DNA of 64,000 nt from Siculibacillus sp. (GCA_030247555.1 JAOTSD010000008.1:1-64000); one strand, 5' to 3'; numbered from the stretch's first letter, positions 51,458 through 59,953 are shown. Program-made: numbers and translations. Notes: generated by a model from the sequence alone, not told the origin.

Positions 51458-52497
51458 GCAACGCGGCCTACAAAAACATCATCGCCGCCGCACCCACCGA
51501 GAAGCTCGATCTCTTCTTGACGACGGCAAACCGGCTCGGCGCGCCGATCGGCAACATCGAGAAGGACTTTTGGGTCTGCTGGACCCTCAATGCCCTCTAT
51601 CATGAACGGCCCTCCGACGGACCGCGGCTCCTGTTCAAGGGCGGTACGTCACTGTCGAAGGCCTACGGCCTGATCGAGCGATTTTCCGAAGACATCGACG
51701 TGACGGTGTTCCGCGACGACCTCGCCGAGCCCGCTTCCGTCGAAGAGCTCGAGGCCCTGTCGAACAAGAAGCGCCGCGCGCGACTGGACGCGATCCACGA
51801 TGCCTGCCGCAGCTACATCACGGGCCCACTGTGCGACTTCCTCACCGAGCACCTCGCCGATGCAACGGATGGGCGTGGGCGCGTCGAGGTCGACGAGGCC
51901 GATCCCGACGGACAGACGCTCCTCATTTGGTATCCCGAGATCGAACCGCGCGACGAGGCCTATGTGCGACCGGCAGTACGGATCGAGTCGGGGGCGAAGT
52001 CGGCACTCGACCCGAACCACCCGAGGGACATCCGCCCCTACGTTGCCGACGATGTGGTGGGCCTCGAACTGACGGTGCCGAACATCACGACGATCGATGC
52101 AGAACGCACGTTCTGGGACAAGGTCGTGATCGCGCACGGCCTGCGGCGCTGGTTCGACCGCCGCGGCGAACTGCGCCAGGGAGGCCAGCGCGTCTCGCGG
52201 CATTTCTACGATCTGCATTGCCTTTTCACATCGCCCGTCGGCCGGTCGGCGGTAGCGGATGGCGCGTTGGCGGCCGACTGCGTCCGTCACGCCCTCATGT
52301 TCTTCAATCGGCCCGACTACGATCTCGCCTCGGCCGTGACCGGCTCGTTCACGCTCGTGCCGACCGCGGCGATGATCGACGCGCTCGCGCGCGACTATGT
52401 GAACATGACACCCATGATCTTCGGCGACGCCCCACGCTTCGAGGACATCCTGGCATCGATGGAAGAGATCGAACGGGCAGCCAATCAACCGCGCTAG
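51454..52497 (+). CDS. abiEii: AbiEii-like nucleotidyltransferase toxin
   Basis: 347 residues from GTG 51454, with AGGAGG 7 nt upstream. The nucleotidyltransferase signature is FKGGTSLSKAYGLIERFSED (Gly63-Ser66 and Asp80), followed by IDVTVF (Asp82). Further family motifs are PAVRIESGAKS and TFWDKVVIAHGL. AbiEii proteins add nucleotides to tRNA and block growth, giving phage abortive infection and plasmid stability. All catalytic residues look intact. Confidence 0.9.
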   Translation: MSNAAYKNIIAAAPTEKLDLFLTTANRLGAPIGNIEKDFWVCWTLNALYHERPSDGPRLLFKGGTSLSKAYGLIERFSEDIDVTVFRDDLAEPASVEELEALSNKKRRARLDAIHDACRSYITGPLCDFLTEHLADATDGRGRVEVDEADPDGQTLLIWYPEIEPRDEAYVRPAVRIESGAKSALDPNHPRDIRPYVADDVVGLELTVPNITTIDAERTFWDKVVIAHGLRRWFDRRGELRQGGQRVSRHFYDLHCLFTSPVGRSAVADGALAADCVRHALMFFNRPDYDLASAVTGSFTLVPTAAMIDALARDYVNMTPMIFGDAPRFEDILASMEEIERAANQPR

Positions 52498-52959
52498 CCG
52501 GAACGCGGCGATTCTGGCACGCCGAGCCACCACGACGAGCGGTCGAGATTGTCGCCCTCTCGTTGGCAGGTCGCGCAGCCGATCCATGATCGAGGCGACG
52601 CATCGGTGACGGGTTCTGTCATCGACGATCGTCGCTGCGAGGTCGGGGCGATCTCGCCCCGATGCCGGATTTCTCCGCGAAGCTGGCGATTTCCACCGCT
52701 GTCGCTCGGTGCCGCTCGAGTACCCTGCGCAAACCCCCAATACCGAGCTGTCGGTGCGACGGCGCCCGCACCTTCGCGACAGCGGAACATGTCGGCGACC
52801 GCCTCGGCTGCGGCAAAACCACAGATCCGGACATCCACCCTGTCGATCCGGTGGGTCTCGATTCCGAGACGCAGAACCTTCGGACCGATCGCCTCCGCCT
52901 TGCATGACAGCCCGGAGCGAAACGGCTACGATCCGGCCACTCGTCCAGCCGGGGTGCGC
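52498..52959. other. Gene-free region with one palindrome
   Basis: These 462 nt hold no reading frame with protein-like content on either strand. A perfect palindrome-like repeat lies at 52643-52662: TCGGGGCGA, TC, TCGCCCCGA. The 2-nt spacer is too small for a stable RNA loop, so a protein-binding site is more likely than a terminator. Confidence 0.45.
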
Positions 52960-53199
52960 ATGAACTGGTCTCTGCGGGATGCGAAGACCCACTTCCCGAA
53001 GGTCGTCCGGCTGGCCCGGTCGGACGGTCCCCAGATGGTGACCGTGCGCGGCGAGCCCGCGGCCGTCGTCCTCTCGGTCGCCGATTACGATGCCCTGCTC
53101 TCCGGTCGCCGGACCTTCGTCGACGATCTCCTGGCGGGGCCGAACTGGGACGCCGTCGACGCGCGGCCCAAGACGCCGAGCCGCTCGCCGGCGGTCTGA
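52960..53199 (+). CDS. Phd/YefM antitoxin
   Basis: 79 residues from ATG 52960. The sequence is a textbook Phd/YefM: MNWSLRDAKTHFPKVVRLAR, then QMVTVRGEPAAVVLSVADYD, then LLSGRRTFVDDLL. The C terminus (AGPNWDAVDARPKTPS) is the toxin-binding arm. Its stop is followed immediately by an ATG of a PIN toxin that is broken after 15 codons, so this antitoxin has no partner. Confidence 0.87.
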   Translation: MNWSLRDAKTHFPKVVRLARSDGPQMVTVRGEPAAVVLSVADYDALLSGRRTFVDDLLAGPNWDAVDARPKTPSRSPAV

Positions 53200-53337
53200 A
53201 TGTGCCTCGTCGACACCGACGTGATCTCCCGGCGCGCCGCGGGGTAAGAGACGACGACGTGACTGCCCAACGTCGATCCGACCACGATCCATCTCCGCGC
53301 TTTGACGTCGGGCGAGATCATGCGGGGGATCGGCCGA
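53200..53337 (+). pseudogene. Broken vapC-type PIN toxin
   Basis: Directly after the Phd stop the frame reads MCLVDTDVISRRAAG, the N terminus of a PIN toxin (LxDT/NVxS motif), then TAA (53245-53247). In the same frame a TGA follows, then NVDPTTIHLRALTSGEIMRGIGR, which matches the second conserved block of such toxins (VDPxxLxLSVLTLGEIxRGIE). The linker between the blocks is too short and the rest of the gene is missing. So stops, an internal deletion and a 3' truncation inactivated it. Confidence 0.8.
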
Positions 53338-53479
53338 ACCCCTTACATGATCCGTTTCGTCTGCAATATCGAGCTAGTTGCCGACGATTCTTATCAATGC
53401 ATCGCGAACCGGCGGACGCCACCCACCCTGCAGCCGCCGCGGTCCGCGCTCGAAGAGAGGTTAGACAAAGAGATCCGCG

Positions 53480-53758
53480 ATGATCGGCAAACGATTCGAG
53501 AGCGTCTGGGACGCGGTCACCGATACGCCGCGGGAAGCCGAGGCCATGAAGATGCGGTCGGCCGTCATGATCGAGCTGCGCCGGTACATCGAGGAGCATG
53601 GCCTCGACCGATCGGATGCCGCAGCATTGAGCGGACTGCCGTCGTCACGGGTCTCCGATCTGATGCACGGGAAGATCGACCGCTTCACCCTCGATGAACT
53701 GGTCGCCATGAGCGTCGCGGCGGGGTTTCCCATCGATGCCGATTCCGGGGCTTCATGA
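53480..53758 (+). CDS. XRE-family HTH protein, orphan antitoxin-like
   Basis: 92 residues. The C-terminal two thirds form a Cro/C1 HTH (MIELRRYIEEHGLDRSDAAA, then LSGLPSSRVSDLMHGKIDRF). The type is the XRE group usually encoded after a RelE/HigB-like toxin. No toxin gene precedes it; the 140 nt upstream look degraded. It may act as a free regulator or as leftover immunity. Confidence 0.75.
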   Translation: MIGKRFESVWDAVTDTPREAEAMKMRSAVMIELRRYIEEHGLDRSDAAALSGLPSSRVSDLMHGKIDRFTLDELVAMSVAAGFPIDADSGAS

Positions 53759-53978
53759 CGTGAAAGACCCCCCGCGGTGCCGGAGGACGGCGCTCGAGCG
53801 CTCATCTACAGGTGAGCAGAACTGGAGATCTTGAACACATATTTGTGGCCGTCGAAACGCTCGGTTTGCGAGGCAAGGGATAACGCCCGTCACAGAAAAC
53901 GCCAGCGGACAACCCGCCGTCTCAGCGGCGTCTCTCGAAACGAGACAACGCTTCTACCTTCGACTTTCGAAAACGAGT

Positions 53979-54248
53979 TACCCACGTCCCGCCGGCGGCG
54001 CGCGGTGGGGACCGCCGGAAGACATCGGTGGGATTCCCGGATTCGAAGAATTCCTCTCGGCCATGAGGGATCCGACCCACGAGCGCCATGCCGAGGTGTC
54101 CCGCTGGTACGGCAGCCTCTTCGGCCCGGAAGAGATCGATCACGCGGAGATCGCTGTTCGCCTGGCCAAACTCCTCCGACGCCGCGAGATCGGCAGGGCA
54201 TCCCGCGCGAAGAACCGCAAGGCGGAAGCCACGCCACGGGTTTCGTGA
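53979..54248 (+). pseudogene. C-terminal fragment of a pRiA4b ORF-3 family protein
   Basis: One frame reads YPRPAGGARWGPPEDIGGIP, then GFEEFLSAMRDPTHERH and WYGSLFGPEEIDHAEIAV, matching the C-terminal part of the plasmid pRiA4b ORF-3 family (consensus CPPEDxGGxxGYxxFL, then FDPExFDxxxxN). The N-terminal 100 or so residues and a proper start are absent; an ATG at 54063 gives only 61 residues. The rest of the 53759-54329 interval shows nothing else. It is an insertion or deletion scar next to repC. Confidence 0.75.
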
Positions 54249-54329
54249 TTTGGGTGAACCCGTGACTGCCCTATAGGACCGGCGATCGAAACCTCCCATC
54301 CGAACGTTCGGCCCCTCCTGAACACGTCC

Positions 54330-55559
54330 TCACGCCCTCGCCTTTTCTCGCTTCTTGCTGCCGATCAGCGCCATCAGCATCGGGCCGAGGCTGAAGCCGC
54401 CCTCCTCCGCCTTGCGGGTCAGGCTGCGCAGGTAGCCGCCGGCCGATGCAATCATCGCATGGCGCTGCAGGATCGCTGCGATGACGATCGCCGCCTGGAC
54501 CTCGCCGAAGATCGCCCTCGCCTCCTCCCAAGCGCTCGGCGAAATCCCGAGCATAGGCCGGACGACGGCCGCGGTGGCGAGGAAGTCACGCCAGTTGGAG
54601 ATGCCGTCTCGGGCGTAGTCGACGATGTCGGGACAGGCCTGGAGCACCATCCCCAAAGGGAAGGCGCCATCCGCGGGTTTGGGCGCCCGTGGTTCGATCT
54701 CTGCCCTCGCCGCCCTCACTTCTTGGAAGCGAGGTTCAAGTTCAGTAGAGGGGTGTGGATTTGAATTCTGTATGTGACGCTCAATTTGAGACTCATCGCC
54801 GCTCATATTTTCGTCTTTTCCATGCGTTTCCAGCAGCATGAACACATCGTCGGCAAGCGTGGAGAGATCCTCGGCGATCCCTTCGAGTTCGGTGAGCCCG
54901 GCATTGCGCGGAATGCCTTCGACGATCGAGCGGAAATGGGCGTGGACCTCGTTCCAGTCGGCCGGCCCCCTGCCCTCTCGGCGCGTCGGAACGCCCTCAT
55001 CGAGACCCGTGGCGATCATCTTGGCGATGTCGCGGCGGCAAATCGTGACCCGCTCGCGCGCCAGCCGCAGCGCCCGGTCGGTAGCACGGACGTCTTCGGC
55101 CAGGCTCTCGATCTCCTCGGCGCGCGCCACCAGCGGCGTCAGATCGAAGCCGAAGGCCTGATCGAGCTCGCCCCCCTCGCCTTTGCGGGCGTAGCGCTTG
55201 CCGTTGGGACTGTCGCGACGCACGACGAGGCCGGCGTCGACCAGGCCGGCGATGTGACGGCGCAGGGTCGCCGGCGCCATGCCGTGAGCGCGCAGAGCCA
55301 ACTGCCGGTTCGACGGCCACACGACGAGCTTGTCGCCCGACAGCGTCGTCTCGGGGTGGAAGCTCAGGAGCGCGTCGAGCACGGCCAGCGCCCGCTCGGA
55401 AACGCCGAGCCTGACTTTGGCAGTACAGATCGAACGGAAGACCTCCCACTTGTGGACGACCTTCGCCGGGGCTCGCGCCTCCGCCTTGGATTGCGCCGCC
55501 ACATGGGCAAGCGTCAACGATCGCCCTCCGAAGGGCGTTCTGGACTGATAGGGCTGCAT
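54330..55559 (-). CDS. repC: Plasmid replication initiator RepC
   Basis: 409 residues, usual RepC length. The N-terminal domain has KWEVFRSICTAKVRLGVSER, then LALRAHGMAPATLRRHIAGL, a winged helix for origin binding. The C-terminal part includes ACPDIVDYARDGISNWRDFL and GGYLRSLTRKAEEGGFSLGP, both hallmarks of RepC. It starts replication of repABC plasmids and is limited by RepA/RepB repression and by an antisense RNA in the repB-repC gap. An AT-rich patch inside the gene is the probable origin. Confidence 0.95.
   Translation of the reverse strand: MQPYQSRTPFGGRSLTLAHVAAQSKAEARAPAKVVHKWEVFRSICTAKVRLGVSERALAVLDALLSFHPETTLSGDKLVVWPSNRQLALRAHGMAPATLRRHIAGLVDAGLVVRRDSPNGKRYARKGEGGELDQAFGFDLTPLVARAEEIESLAEDVRATDRALRLARERVTICRRDIAKMIATGLDEGVPTRREGRGPADWNEVHAHFRSIVEGIPRNAGLTELEGIAEDLSTLADDVFMLLETHGKDENMSGDESQIERHIQNSNPHPSTELEPRFQEVRAARAEIEPRAPKPADGAFPLGMVLQACPDIVDYARDGISNWRDFLATAAVVRPMLGISPSAWEEARAIFGEVQAAIVIAAILQRHAMIASAGGYLRSLTRKAEEGGFSLGPMLMALIGSKKREKARA
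54719..54835. other. AT-rich patch in repC, candidate oriV
   Basis: Within repC this stretch is visibly richer in A and T than its surroundings (for example ATTTGAATTCTGTATGTG and CTCATATTTTCGTCTTTTCC). It encodes a variable polar linker (NMSGDESQIERHIQNSNPHP). In repABC plasmids the replication origin lies in an AT-rich region inside repC, so this is the best candidate. No iterons are evident. Confidence 0.6.
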
Positions 55560-55649
55560 GATGCCTTTGCCTTCTTGCGGGCAAAGAAAATATGCTCGCC
55601 GAAACGGCGTGGAAAACGCTTGACGGTGATTCCCGGAAATGCGAATCTC

Positions 55650-55702
55650 TAGTCGCTACACGAGAGAAGGGCTTCCGGAACGGTCGTTTCGGGGGCCTTT
55701 TT
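55650..55702 (+). ncRNA. Antisense counter-transcribed RNA (ctRNA) of repABC
   Basis: The repB-repC gap (55560-55710) contains, on the strand opposite to repABC, a promoter-like TTGACG (55620-55625) with a weak -10 (GAATCT, 55643-55648) 17 nt later. A short transcribed segment and an intrinsic terminator ending at 55702 follow. This is the position and size of the incompatibility RNA that represses repC in repABC plasmids. The exact 5' end is estimated. Confidence 0.75.
55670..55702 (+). terminator. Intrinsic terminator of the ctRNA
   Basis: GGCTTCCGGAAC (55670-55681) and GTTTCGGGGGCC (55686-55697) form a 12-bp stem with three G-U wobbles and a 4-nt GGTC loop, followed by TTTTT (55698-55702). 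The T-run is on the plus strand, so it ends the antisense RNA and not the repABC mRNA. Confidence 0.85.
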
Positions 55703-55710
55703 CCTTTGCG

Positions 55711-56703
55711 TCACTCTCCATTTTGGTTCGACGAATTCTCCTGCCGGAACGCCTCATAGAAGCGATCGAGATTGGCAGAGAGAAAGGCTCCGAAGGCAGC
55801 CGCCTCCCCGCTTCGCGCTTTCAGCGCCAGCGTGAATTTGCGTCCGTCTTCGATGATTTCCGCAGCCAGCGCCCCGTCTCGAGGACTCCAACTGCGACGG
55901 TCCAGCGAACGACGAGGCGTCACCGCATTGGATGACTTCACCCGCGCCATCAGCGTATTGAAGCGCTCTTCGTTCGGCAGGCTCCGAAAGTCGCTGTCCG
56001 CAACGACCTCCAGAGCAGCCTCCAATCTCGCCGGCTTCTCGAGAAGCTGCTTCAACTCGTACCAGCGATCGCGGCCAATGCCCTTGGCTCGTCCGAGCGC
56101 GGAGAGAACCTCGGACGGAAGGCTCGCCACGGACAACATCTTCGACAGGGTCGCCTTGTCGATGGACAACGCAGCGAGGACGACGGCGTTGTCGCCATCG
56201 TACTTAAGTCGGCAGAGCGTATCGGCGAAGACGGCCCGTTCGATAAAAGTCAGGTTGGCGCGGGCCGAATTCTCTTGGCCTTGCGCGACGACATGGTCCT
56301 TGTCGGAGAGCGCCTTGACGACGGCCCTCACCTTGCGGCCGAGCAGACGAGCGGCCTTCAGGCGCCTCCGGCCGAAGACGACCATGTAACGTCCGACGGC
56401 GGTCGGATGCGGGCGGACGAGGATGGGGCTGTCCTGCCCGCGCTCGCGAATGGCCTCGACGAGTTCCTGGAACTCGACTTCGTCATCCTCCAATCGATCC
56501 CGCACGAAGGAAGCATCGACGAGCTCGGGATCGAGGTCGACAATCGTTTCTCCTTCGGCGAGACGATCGGCTTGTGCGGCCAATTCGCCGATCGAGCTGA
56601 TGATCGACCGCGACGCTCCCTTGATGGTGTAGTCGAGAGCCGGACGCTCCGCCTCCGGCGCGCTTTCATCCATCAGATTGGCAAAAGGGTTCTTGCGAGC
56701 CAT
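55711..56703 (-). CDS. repB: Plasmid partition protein RepB
   Basis: 330 residues, usual RepB length. The ParB N-terminal domain includes FQELVEAIRERGQDSPILVR, then VGRYMVVFGRRRLKAARLLG and an Asn-Ser-Ala-Arg box (QGQENSARANLTFIERAVFA). The HTH follows (ALSIDKATLSKMLSVASLPS). The C-terminal dimerisation part ends NLDRFYEAFRQENS. It binds parS and loads RepA for segregation. It lies between repA and repC in the standard order. Confidence 0.94.
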   Translation of the reverse strand: MARKNPFANLMDESAPEAERPALDYTIKGASRSIISSIGELAAQADRLAEGETIVDLDPELVDASFVRDRLEDDEVEFQELVEAIRERGQDSPILVRPHPTAVGRYMVVFGRRRLKAARLLGRKVRAVVKALSDKDHVVAQGQENSARANLTFIERAVFADTLCRLKYDGDNAVVLAALSIDKATLSKMLSVASLPSEVLSALGRAKGIGRDRWYELKQLLEKPARLEAALEVVADSDFRSLPNEERFNTLMARVKSSNAVTPRRSLDRRSWSPRDGALAAEIIEDGRKFTLALKARSGEAAAFGAFLSANLDRFYEAFRQENSSNQNGE

Positions 56704-56749
56704 GGCGTCAGACCTGCATCCGATTGAGAGGGCAGGGGATTTCCCCGCT

Positions 56750-56765
56750 TTTGACGGCCGTCAAC
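56750..56765. promoter_or_regulatory. parS-like palindrome in the repA-repB gap
   Basis: The 16 nt TTTGACGGCCGTCAAC contain a perfect 14-bp palindrome. They match the repABC parS pattern GTTNNCNNNNGNNAAC at all fixed positions but the first base (T instead of G). The site lies 2 nt from the repA stop. parS sites occur at this place in some repABC plasmids. Confidence 0.65.
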
Positions 56766-56766
56766 A

Positions 56767-57954
56767 TCACAGCCGCCCCCATGCCTGGTGGATGAGGCCC
56801 TGGACCTCGAAATTGACGGCATCCATGCACTCGATGGCACGATCGTAGGTATCGCGATTGAAGTTCGACCGTTCGACTTCGTAGAGCGTCTGCTTGGTCA
56901 GACCCGCATCCGAGATCGCCGTCGACTTGAGCATGGGGCTCTTCAGAATCTCGCCGGCGAGCATGGAATGCATGAAGCCGAGCATCTGAGCCTGTGGCAC
57001 ATCCGTCGGCTCGTAACGTGTGATCAGATAGCGCAGCCAGTCCATATTCACCTCGGCACCCGCCTTGCGGATGGTCTTGACGATGTTGCCGAGCATCAGA
57101 AGAAACTGGCTCATCGACATGAGATCCAGCATCTGCGGGTGAACCGTTATGAGGACGGATGTCGCAGCCGTCAGAGCCGTCAGCGTCAGGTACCCGAGCT
57201 GCGGCGGACAATCGATCAACACCACGTCATAGCGGTCGTCGACGTCTGCGAGTGCCGCGCCGAAACGCGTGAAGAAGCGCCGCCCTTCACCGCTTCCCTG
57301 CATGGCGAGCGGCGTGTCGTACTCGTATTCTTGGAGTTCGAGGTTGGCCGGAATGATGTCGAGCAAGGGAAAGTTGGTCGGCAGGATGACGTCGGAGATC
57401 GGCTTGCGTGACCCGTCGTAGCGAATGGTGTCGTAGAGCGAGGGATTGCGATCGAGTTCGGGCTGGAACCCGTGCAACGCCGAAAGCGACGCCTGCGGAT
57501 CGAGATCCACCATGAGAACGCGGTGCCCGGTCAGCGCCAGATGTTGAGCGAGATGAGCCGTCGTCGTCGTCTTGCCGGAGCCACCCTTGAAATTGACGAC
57601 GGCGATGACCTGCAGCTTCTCGCCCGGCTTTCGCCACGGGACGTACTTCTTCGCGTCCGAGCGACCGTTCTTGTCGAGATAGTCACGCAGTTCCGCCATC
57701 TGCGCTGCCGTGTAGAACCTCCGACCGCCGGAGGCGATCTGGGGTTCGGGTCCTTTCCCTTCGAGGTGAAGTCGCTTCAGGTTGTTCGGACTGACCCCGA
57801 GATAGTGGGCAACCTCCGCCATGGCGAACAGGCGAAGCTTCTTCTTGGCATCCGGCGGGAATTTTTCCTGACGCAGCTGATCCAGCTTGCGGGAGATTTC
57901 AGCCCCCTGCATCAGGATCTTGTCGTCGAATTCGAATGAGGGGAGCGGGAGCAT
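56767..57954 (-). CDS. repA: Plasmid partition ATPase RepA
   Basis: 395 residues from ATG 57954 (GGAAGG 5 nt upstream). An N-terminal HTH (LFAMAEVAHYLGVSPNNLKR) gives operator binding. The ParA ATPase core has the deviant Walker A FKGGSGKTTT, the VDLDPQASLSALHG switch and the VVLIDCPPQLGYLTL Walker B. It segregates the plasmid with RepB and represses the operon. Two TGGCGCCA palindromes lie just upstream. An in-frame start at 58032 would include those sites in the coding region and is unlikely. Confidence 0.95.
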   Translation of the reverse strand: MLPLPSFEFDDKILMQGAEISRKLDQLRQEKFPPDAKKKLRLFAMAEVAHYLGVSPNNLKRLHLEGKGPEPQIASGGRRFYTAAQMAELRDYLDKNGRSDAKKYVPWRKPGEKLQVIAVVNFKGGSGKTTTTAHLAQHLALTGHRVLMVDLDPQASLSALHGFQPELDRNPSLYDTIRYDGSRKPISDVILPTNFPLLDIIPANLELQEYEYDTPLAMQGSGEGRRFFTRFGAALADVDDRYDVVLIDCPPQLGYLTLTALTAATSVLITVHPQMLDLMSMSQFLLMLGNIVKTIRKAGAEVNMDWLRYLITRYEPTDVPQAQMLGFMHSMLAGEILKSPMLKSTAISDAGLTKQTLYEVERSNFNRDTYDRAIECMDAVNFEVQGLIHQAWGRL

Positions 57955-57978
57955 GTCGCCTTCCACCTGTCGAGAAAA

Positions 57979-58042
57979 TGGCGCCAGAAACGAGGATCTG
58001 GCCGTGTTGGCGCCAGTATGTGCGATTCTCATGGGCAGGCAA
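57979..58042 (-). promoter_or_regulatory. repA promoter with paired TGGCGCCA sites
   Basis: On the minus strand TTGCCT (58037-58042) and CATACT (58015-58020) are spaced by 16 nt and could be the -35 and -10 elements. The palindrome TGGCGCCA occurs at 58008-58015, overlapping the -10, and again at 57979-57986, 29 nt away centre to centre. This arrangement suits RepA/RepB autorepression. Confidence 0.5.
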
Positions 58043-58241
58043 GGACTTAATGGTTAACGAAAACTTACCGGTCGCCCCGCGCTCCCTGACGGCATCGAAT
58101 CGCATTCCCGAATCTTTGCGCCAGTTCCGCAAGTTGCCGCCGAATATCGCCCGATTCTCCGCTTGACCGAACCCGTCGAAATTGACGGGGAAACGTCAGA
58201 CCGATCGCAACTCGAGACCCATCACCGTCGACGATCTTCGA

Positions 58242-58281
58242 ACCTGCGAATCGACGACTATACCCCGTCAAATTCGCCGGT
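58242..58281. promoter_or_regulatory. Wide inverted repeat upstream of the AHL synthase gene
   Basis: ACCTGCGAAT (58242-58251) and ATTCGCCGGT (58272-58281) are complementary at 9 of 10 positions with a 20-nt spacer. It lies 61 nt before ATG 58343 in the 388-nt repA-traI divergent region (57955-58342). It does not match the known TraR tra-box core (TGCAGATCTGCA), so a different regulator is likely. A smaller dyad, TGACG-N6-CGTCA, lies at 58183-58198. Confidence 0.4.
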
Positions 58282-58342
58282 CTGACGCGACGCGCCATCC
58301 GTGCTCCCTTGCCTTCGTTCCAACGAGCCGAGGGGCAGAGCC

Positions 58343-58969
58343 ATGCGAGCCGTAGCGATCTCGAACGCCGACACCGATCACGCCCGTGATCTGATCGACC
58401 AGATGCATCGGTTGCGCGCCCGCATCTTCGGCGGACGCCTCGGCTGGAATGTCCAGATCGAAGAGGGGAGGGAGCTCGACGAGTACGATCGGCTCGGCCC
58501 CAACTACATCCTCGCGGTCACACCGACCGACACCGTCGTCGGCTGTGCCCGGCTTCTGCCGGCAACCGGCCCGACCATGCTGGAGCACACCTTCCCGCTG
58601 CTGCTCGACGGCCGGAAGCTCCGCACTCATCGCGGCATGATCGAGGCCTCGCGCTTCTGCGTCGACACGACCGCCAGTTCGACCGTCTCGTCGCGGACGC
58701 TGCATCAGGCGACCCTGACGTTGTTCGCCGCGGTCATCGACTGGTCGATGGCCAACGACTACCGCGAGATCGTCATGGCGACCGATGTCCGCTTCGAGCG
58801 GATCCTGCAGCGGGCGCATTGGCCGATGCGGCGGCTCGGCGAGGTTCGCTTGATCGGCGAGACCATCAGCGTCGCGGGAACGCTTCCAGCGGATCGGATC
58901 AGCTTCGAGAAGGTGTGCCCGCCGGGCTACGTCTCCGAATTCGGCACCCGCGCCGCCGTCGCGGCTTGA
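58343..58969 (+). CDS. traI: Acyl-homoserine-lactone synthase (TraI/LuxI family)
   Basis: 208 residues from ATG 58343 (GAGGGG about 9 nt upstream). LuxI invariant residues are present: Arg26, Phe29, Trp35 (RARIFGGRLGW), Asp46 and Asp49 (ELDEYD), Arg70 (GCARLLP), Glu101 and Arg104 (MIEASRFCVD). It makes an N-acyl-homoserine lactone from SAM and acyl-ACP. Position directly before trbB, divergent from repABC, is as in Ti plasmids, where TraR with the signal turns on transfer and copy number. No LuxR/TraR gene lies in the window. Confidence 0.93.
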   Translation: MRAVAISNADTDHARDLIDQMHRLRARIFGGRLGWNVQIEEGRELDEYDRLGPNYILAVTPTDTVVGCARLLPATGPTMLEHTFPLLLDGRKLRTHRGMIEASRFCVDTTASSTVSSRTLHQATLTLFAAVIDWSMANDYREIVMATDVRFERILQRAHWPMRRLGEVRLIGETISVAGTLPADRISFEKVCPPGYVSEFGTRAAVAA

Positions 58970-58984
58970 GACGGCGGGTTCGAC

Positions 58985-59953
58985 ATGGCTCAGGCGCGCT
59001 CCCATCCCCGATTGGTCCGCAAGCTCGAGGACGCCCTCGGGCCGCAGCTCCGTGCGGCGCTCGAAGACCCGTCGGTCGTCGAGATCATGCTCAATCCGGA
59101 CGGCCGGATCTTCGTCGAACGGCTGGAGCAGGGGATCCGCGATGCCGGGACCATGCTCCCCGGCACCGCCGAGATCATCATCGGCAGCGTCGCCCACGCG
59201 CTCCAATCGGAAGCCGACGACATGCGCCCGATCGTCTCGGGCGAGCTGCCGATCGGCGGACACCGCTTCGAGGGGCTGTTGCCGCCGGTCGTCGGCGCCC
59301 CGACCTTCACCATCCGCAAGCGGGCGTCGCAACTGATCACTCTCGATGCCTATGTCGTCTCCGGTGTGATGAGCGAAGGGCAGGCGGAGGCCTTGCGCTT
59401 GGCCGTCGCCTCTCGCCGCAACATCGTCGTCTCCGGCGGCACCGGATCGGGCAAGACGACGCTCGCCAATGCGGTGATCGCCGAGATGGTCCGGGGCGCG
59501 CCCGACCATCGTCTGGTGATCCTCGAGGACACCGCCGAAATCCGCTGCGCGGCCGAGAACGCCGTCGCGCTCCACACCTCCGACACCGTCGACATGGCGC
59601 GCCTCCTCAAATCGACGATGCGGCTCCGTCCCGACCGCATCATCGTCGGCGAGGTGCGCGATGGCGCCGCCCTGACCCTGCTGAAAGCCTGGAACACCGG
59701 CCATCCCGGCGGGATCACCACGGTTCACGCCAACACCGCGGCTTCCGCCCTACGACGGCTCGAGCAGCTGACGGCCGAAGCGAGCCGGCAGCCGATGCAC
59801 GAGGTGATCGGCGAAGCCGTCGACCTCGTCGTGTCGATCGAGCGCACCCCGACCGGTCGACGCCTGCGCGAGATCCTCGAGGTCGAGGGCTTCGTCGACG
59901 GCCGCTACCAGACCCGCCCACTCACAACCGAGGCAAGACGCCATGTCGCCTGA
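58985..59953 (+). CDS. trbB: Conjugal transfer ATPase TrbB
   Basis: 322 residues. This VirB11-type secretion ATPase has Walker [16 protein letters not shown], the Asp box [12 protein letters not shown], Walker B-like [20 protein letters not shown] and the His box [14 protein letters not shown]. The hexamer powers pilus assembly and DNA transfer at the inner membrane. It starts 15 nt after traI, and its end overlaps trbC by 11 nt. Confidence 0.95.
   Translation: MAQARSHPRLVRKLEDALGPQLRAALEDPSVVEIMLNPDGRIFVERLEQGIRDAGTMLPGTAEIIIGSVAHALQSEADDMRPIVSGELPIGGHRFEGLLPPVVGAPTFTIRKRASQLITLDAYVVSGVMSEGQAEALRLAVASRRNIVVSGGTGSGKTTLANAVIAEMVRGAPDHRLVILEDTAEIRCAAENAVALHTSDTVDMARLLKSTMRLRPDRIIVGEVRDGAALTLLKAWNTGHPGGITTVHANTAASALRRLEQLTAEASRQPMHEVIGEAVDLVVSIERTPTGRRLREILEVEGFVDGRYQTRPLTTEARRHVA

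Noticed and set aside
53831-54265. A 144-codon plus-strand frame covering the pRiA4b ORF-3 fragment in another frame
   Set aside because: Its residues are Arg/Pro/Thr-rich without domains, while the neighbouring frame gives a recognisable family fragment.
56750-56765. The repA-repB palindrome as a transcription terminator
   Set aside because: It has no loop and lies between cotranscribed genes; a parS role fits better.
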